A DNA stretch of 15,282 nt, taken from positions 1 through 15,282 of the forward strand of contig JBKPHS010000216.1 in assembly GCA_046729975.1 (NCBI GenBank). The letters are read 5' to 3'. The stretch is from JBKPHS01 sp046729975. Its GTDB lineage: Bacteria > Actinomycetota > Thermoleophilia > Solirubrobacterales > Thermoleophilaceae. Both the position numbers and the translations under genes were made by a program. The notes under the pieces were generated by a model. That model was not told the DNA's origin, made no database searches, and worked only from the letters and a program-made list of their open reading frames with translations. This document shows positions 12,228-15,282 of this stretch, piece after piece; within the stretch, counting starts at the first letter, position 1; the number at the start of each line of letters is the position of its first letter.

Positions 12228-13235
12228 GTGCGCGTCGGGCTCTTCCTCGCCTACTGGCCGTGGTTCTCGCCGGAGGAGCAGGTCGCTCTGGCAGTGCAGG
12301 CGGACCGCGACGGGCTCGACTCGGTGTGGGTCTCGGAGGCCTGGGGCCAGGACGCCGTTTCCGTCCTCGGCCACCTGAGCGCGCGCACCGAGCGGATCGG
12401 GCTCGGCTCGGGCCTGCTCCAGATCCCGGCCCGAACGCCGGCGATGGCCGCGATGACGGCCGCGACGCTCGACACGTTGTCCGGCGGGCGCTTCCGGATG
12501 GGGCTCGGCGTCTCGGGACCGCAGGTGTCCGAAGGGTGGCACGGGGTCTCGTTCGCGCGGCCGCTCAAGCGCACGCGCGAGTACGTGGAGATCGTCCGTG
12601 CCGCGCTCGCACGCGAGGAGCCGCTCGAGTACGACGGCGCGGAGTTCAGCCTGCCGGTGGGGGGCACCGGCCTGGGCAAGCCGCTCAAGCTGTTGATCAG
12701 GCCCCCGCGGCCCGACGTGCCGATCTACCTGGGGGCGATAACGCCGAAGGCCGTCGACCAGGCGGGGCGCATCGCCGACGGGTGGCTGCCCTTCATGTTC
12801 GACGAGGAGCTGGTCGAGTCGGTCCGAGCCGGGGGCCGTGAGATCGACGTGTCACCCGTCGTCCAGCTCTGCGTGCACGAGGACGTGGCCGAGGCGCGCA
12901 ACCTCGCGCGCCCCTGGCTGACGATGTACATCGGCGGCATGGGCGCCAGGGGCAAGAACTTCTACGTCGATGCTGCCGAGGCCCGCGGGCACGGTGAGTC
13001 GGCACGTGAGGTTCAGCGGCTCTTCATGGAGGGAGACCGCGCGGCCGCCGCGATGGCGCTGAGCGACGGGCTGATCGACTCGTCCGCGGTGTGCACCACG
13101 CCGGCGGGCATCGACGAGGCGCTTGCGCGCTACGAGCGCATGGGCGCCGATACGTTCCTCGCGATGCCATTCGGCGACCGGCCGCGCATCGTTGAAGCGC
13201 TCGCGGCAGCCATCGCACGCGCCCCGACCACCTGA
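12228..13235 (+). CDS. LLM-class F420-dependent oxidoreductase
   Basis: 335 residues. It has a luciferase-like TIM-barrel: MRVGLFLAYW at the start, AVQADRDGLDSVWVSEAWGQDA (22-43), TERIGLGSGLLQIPARTPAMAAMTAATLDTLSGGRFRMGLGVSG (54-97, given as landmarks TERIGLGSG, PARTP, LDTLSGGRF and LGVSG), and PIYLGAITPKAVDQAGRIADGWLP (165-188). Actinobacterial LLM proteins of this shape usually use F420, transferring hydride to or from organic substrates; FMN use cannot be ruled out. GTG 12228 is 7 nt after AGGA and 6 nt after TAGGAT. It diverges from the FadE-like pair; a comparable F420 gene (Rv3520c) lies in the cholesterol region of M. tuberculosis, which hints at a shared pathway. Substrate unknown. 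Confidence 0.88.
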   Translation: MRVGLFLAYWPWFSPEEQVALAVQADRDGLDSVWVSEAWGQDAVSVLGHLSARTERIGLGSGLLQIPARTPAMAAMTAATLDTLSGGRFRMGLGVSGPQVSEGWHGVSFARPLKRTREYVEIVRAALAREEPLEYDGAEFSLPVGGTGLGKPLKLLIRPPRPDVPIYLGAITPKAVDQAGRIADGWLPFMFDEELVESVRAGGREIDVSPVVQLCVHEDVAEARNLARPWLTMYIGGMGARGKNFYVDAAEARGHGESAREVQRLFMEGDRAAAAMALSDGLIDSSAVCTTPAGIDEALARYERMGADTFLAMPFGDRPRIVEALAAAIARAPTT

Positions 13236-13247
13236 GAGACTGCGCGC

Positions 13248-14684
13248 GTGCCGCTCGAGCACGTCGATATAGCTCCGCGAGACCCCCGCCGCTTCGAGGA
13301 GGTCATCACGGAAGCCCAGGCCGAGCAGCTCCGGCGCACGATCGAGGGCGGTCGCGAGCTGTTCGAGGGCCGCGTCGTCTGGAACGTCAACTCGACCGCT
13401 GCCGGTGGCGGTGTCGCCGAGCTGCTGCACTCGCTGATCGCCTACGCGCGGGGCGGCGGCGTGGACGCGCGCTGGGTCGTCATCGAGGGCGACGCCGACT
13501 TCTTCCGGGTAACCAAGCGCATACACAACAACCTCCACGGCTCGGCCGGCGATGGCGGGGCCCTTGGCGAGGAGGAGCGCCTCATCTACGAGCGCGTGAC
13601 GAGCGCCAACGCCGGAGAGCTCGCCGAGCTCGTTCGGCCCGGCGATCTCGTGATCGCTCACGACCCGCAGACCGCGGGCCTCGTGCAGCCGCTGCTGGAC
13701 GCCGGCGCCCGTGTCGTCTGGCGCTGTCACGTCGGGCTGGACACGCCAAACGACCTCGCTCGGGACGCGTGGAGGTTCCTGCTCCCCTATGTCGAGCCGG
13801 CCGAGGTCTACGTCTTCTCGAGGCGCGGCTTCGTCTGGGAGGACCTCGACACCGCGAAGATCGCGATCATCGCGCCCTCGATCGACCCGTTCGCACCGAA
13901 GAACCAGCCGCTCGCCCCGGACGCGGTGCGCGCGATCCTGCGAGCAGCGCAACTCGTGGAGGACCGCGAGGAGGGCAACCCGGTGTTCGAGCGCCAGGAC
14001 GGGACGCCCGGCCGCGTCGATCGGCATGCCGGCCTGACCGAGGACGAGCGCGTTCGGGCCGACACGCCGCTCGTCGTGCAGGTGTCACGCTGGGACCGCC
14101 TGAAGGACCCGCTCGGTGTGATCGATGGCTTCGCCCGTCACGTCGCGCCGCGCTGCGAGGCGCATCTGATGCTCGCCGGGCCCGACGTGTTCGCCGTCGC
14201 GGACGACCCCGAGGGCGCGGAAGTGCTGCAGGAGGCCACCGACCGCTGGCAGAGCCTCGAGCCCGATGTGCGGCGCCGCGTGCATCTCGCCCGCCTGCCC
14301 ATGGACGACGCCGAGGAGAACGCAGCGATCGTCAACGCCCTCCAGCGGCGCGCGAACGTGATCGTCCAGAAGAGCCTCGCCGAGGGCTTCGGGCTGACGG
14401 TCGCCGAAGCCATGTGGAAGGGACGACCGGTGGTCGCCAGCCGCGTGGGCGGCATCCAGGATCAGATCGCGGACGGGGAGACCGGCTTCCTCGTCGACCC
14501 GCAGGATCTGGAGGCCTACGGGGACGTCGTCGTGCGGCTGATCTCCGACCCCGAGCTTGCCGAGCGGATCGGGCGTGAGGCCCAGGAGCGTGTGCGCAGC
14601 GAGTTCCTCGGCACGCGCCACCTCGCGCAGTACCTCGAGCTCTTCGAGCGGCTGATCGCGAGCGAGCCGGCCGAGATCCGCTAG
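13248..14684 (+). CDS. Trehalose synthase-like GT4 glycosyltransferase (TreT type)
   Basis: 478 residues, GT-B fold. N-terminal landmarks of the TreT family: NSTAAGGGVAELLHSL (48-63), WVVIEGDADFFRVTKRIHN (76-94), HDPQTAGL (138-145), and WRCHVGLDTPN (158-168). The C-terminal domain has VSRWDRLKDP (279-288, Arg281 and Lys286 for the nucleotide-sugar phosphates) and the retaining EX7E motif Glu379/Glu387 in EGFGLTVAE. TreT makes trehalose from NDP-glucose and glucose; the exact donor or acceptor here is unproven. It is about 65 residues longer than archaeal TreT, with much of the excess at 233-272 between the domains, as I recall also in other actinobacterial relatives. GTG 13248 is 12 bp after the LLM gene and the two may be cotranscribed. 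The stop overlaps that of the convergent gene as CTAG. Confidence 0.82.
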   Translation: MPLEHVDIAPRDPRRFEEVITEAQAEQLRRTIEGGRELFEGRVVWNVNSTAAGGGVAELLHSLIAYARGGGVDARWVVIEGDADFFRVTKRIHNNLHGSAGDGGALGEEERLIYERVTSANAGELAELVRPGDLVIAHDPQTAGLVQPLLDAGARVVWRCHVGLDTPNDLARDAWRFLLPYVEPAEVYVFSRRGFVWEDLDTAKIAIIAPSIDPFAPKNQPLAPDAVRAILRAAQLVEDREEGNPVFERQDGTPGRVDRHAGLTEDERVRADTPLVVQVSRWDRLKDPLGVIDGFARHVAPRCEAHLMLAGPDVFAVADDPEGAEVLQEATDRWQSLEPDVRRRVHLARLPMDDAEENAAIVNALQRRANVIVQKSLAEGFGLTVAEAMWKGRPVVASRVGGIQDQIADGETGFLVDPQDLEAYGDVVVRLISDPELAERIGREAQERVRSEFLGTRHLAQYLELFERLIASEPAEIR

Positions 14685-15282
14685 CCCGCGGCCTGCTTGG
14701 CGCGGTCGAGCTCCGCCTGCACCTTCGCCCGCTGATTGGGGTTCTTCAGGCGCTCCTCCAGCACGGGTATCGCTTCGTCGGGCCTGCCGGACCGGTTCAG
14801 CGACCAGCCGAGGTTGTAAAGCGCGTAGGCGTAAGGGAGATCCCCGATCGAGCCCGCGGGGAATGCCTTGACCGCCTGCTGGAGCTTCGGGACCGCCTCC
14901 TCGAACTTGCCCTGCTGCGCCAGCCGGTAGCCCTCGTCGTTCAGGCGCTGGCCGAGCGCGGCGTCCTCGGGTCCTCCCGCGGCGAAGTCTTGACCGCCGC
15001 TTGACGGCGTCTCGCCACCGCCCTGTCCGCCACTGCCCTGTCCGCTCTCCTCCGCGGCAGGCGTCTGCTGCTCGTCGCGGCTACCCCGGTCGGCGCGTCG
15101 TTCCGAGCGCTGCCCCGAGTCGCTCCCGCGATCGCCAACCGCGCCGTCGTCGCCGCCGCCCGTAGCCAGGGCAACCACGCCGGCCCCCAGGAGGACCAGC
15201 ACGGCCGCAGCCGGAACCCACGCCGGGATCCCCCGGCGTGAGCGGGCCACGACCGGCGGCGCCGGTCGCCGCGGCGGTGGGG
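14681..15282 (-). CDS. Membrane protein with extracellular TPRs; probably C-terminal part of a Ser/Thr kinase (5' end outside window)
   Basis: The frame is open to the right edge: 199 codons visible, ending in TAG at 14681-14683. A proline/arginine-rich stretch (PPPRRPAPP, codons 1-9) precedes one membrane segment (about codons 18-40, VPAAAVLVLLGAGVVALA), a Gly/Ser/Asp/Gln-rich linker of ~65 residues, and a TPR pair (about 104-190: LNDEGYRLAQQGKFEEAVPKL and YALYNLGWSLNRSGRPDEAIPVL). Proline-rich juxtamembrane region, one helix and an outside sensor is the layout of PknB-like kinases; the kinase domain would lie beyond 15282. This is inference. The alternative is a short membrane-anchored TPR protein beginning at GTG 15248-15250. 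The linker looks disordered and low-complexity. Confidence 0.65.
   Translation of the reverse strand, partial: PPPRRPAPPVVARSRRGIPAWVPAAAVLVLLGAGVVALATGGGDDGAVGDRGSDSGQRSERRADRGSRDEQQTPAAEESGQGSGGQGGGETPSSGGQDFAAGGPEDAALGQRLNDEGYRLAQQGKFEEAVPKLQQAVKAFPAGSIGDLPYAYALYNLGWSLNRSGRPDEAIPVLEERLKNPNQRAKVQAELDRAKQAAG

Overview
The window is very GC-rich, gene-dense bacterial chromosome with strong G/C third-position bias. Gene content suggests an actinobacterium of the Thermoleophilia/Solirubrobacterales type: PspA with PspAA and PspAB partners, an F420-type LLM oxidoreductase, several acyl-CoA dehydrogenases, a TreT-like trehalose glycosyltransferase, a CWB2-repeat lipoprotein, CtaG, and the tail of a probable membrane Ser/Thr kinase. 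The taxon is inferred from gene families, not from a marker gene. No rRNA, tRNA, CRISPR array, insertion sequence or phage gene was seen.

Left part (1-3671): an envelope-stress locus. The 3' end of pspAB (+) faces a compact minus-strand cluster, pspA-pspAA-RDD membrane protein. pspA diverges from a hotdog acyl-CoA thioesterase across 55 bp holding two overlapping -10 boxes. The thioesterase converges on, and overlaps by 67 bp, a small NTF2-like lipoprotein gene that is coupled to ctaG.

Middle part (3668-7560): ctaG (cytochrome oxidase copper assembly) diverges from a FAD/NAD(P) disulfide-reductase-like protein that keeps the CxxxxC pair but lacks the usual C-terminal histidine. That gene ends 2 bp from a minus-strand operon of an acyl-CoA dehydrogenase and a three-cysteine ferredoxin. 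Upstream of the operon lies a perfect 18-bp TetR-type palindrome next to a plausible promoter.

Right part (7561-15282): a CWB2-like lipoprotein, an unknown 89-aa protein and a SAM methyltransferase run on the plus strand. A minus-strand pair of acyl-CoA dehydrogenases resembles the two-subunit FadE pairs used on steroid side chains in Mycobacterium. It diverges from an LLM/F420 oxidoreductase followed by the TreT-like enzyme. A minus-strand membrane protein with TPRs runs off the right edge and shares a CTAG stop with the TreT gene.

Functional themes are envelope maintenance, respiratory and electron-transfer functions, and catabolism of acyl-CoAs. The sequence shows tight packing: 4-nt start/stop overlaps, convergent ends with a 2-bp gap or overlapping, and several -10-like TANNNT boxes 6-7 nt before start codons, suggesting leaderless transcripts. 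I see no classical defence or mobile system. The most unusual items are the RDD/PspA cluster with its repetitive acidic tail, the palindrome-controlled dehydrogenase/ferredoxin operon, and the symmetric divergent promoters.
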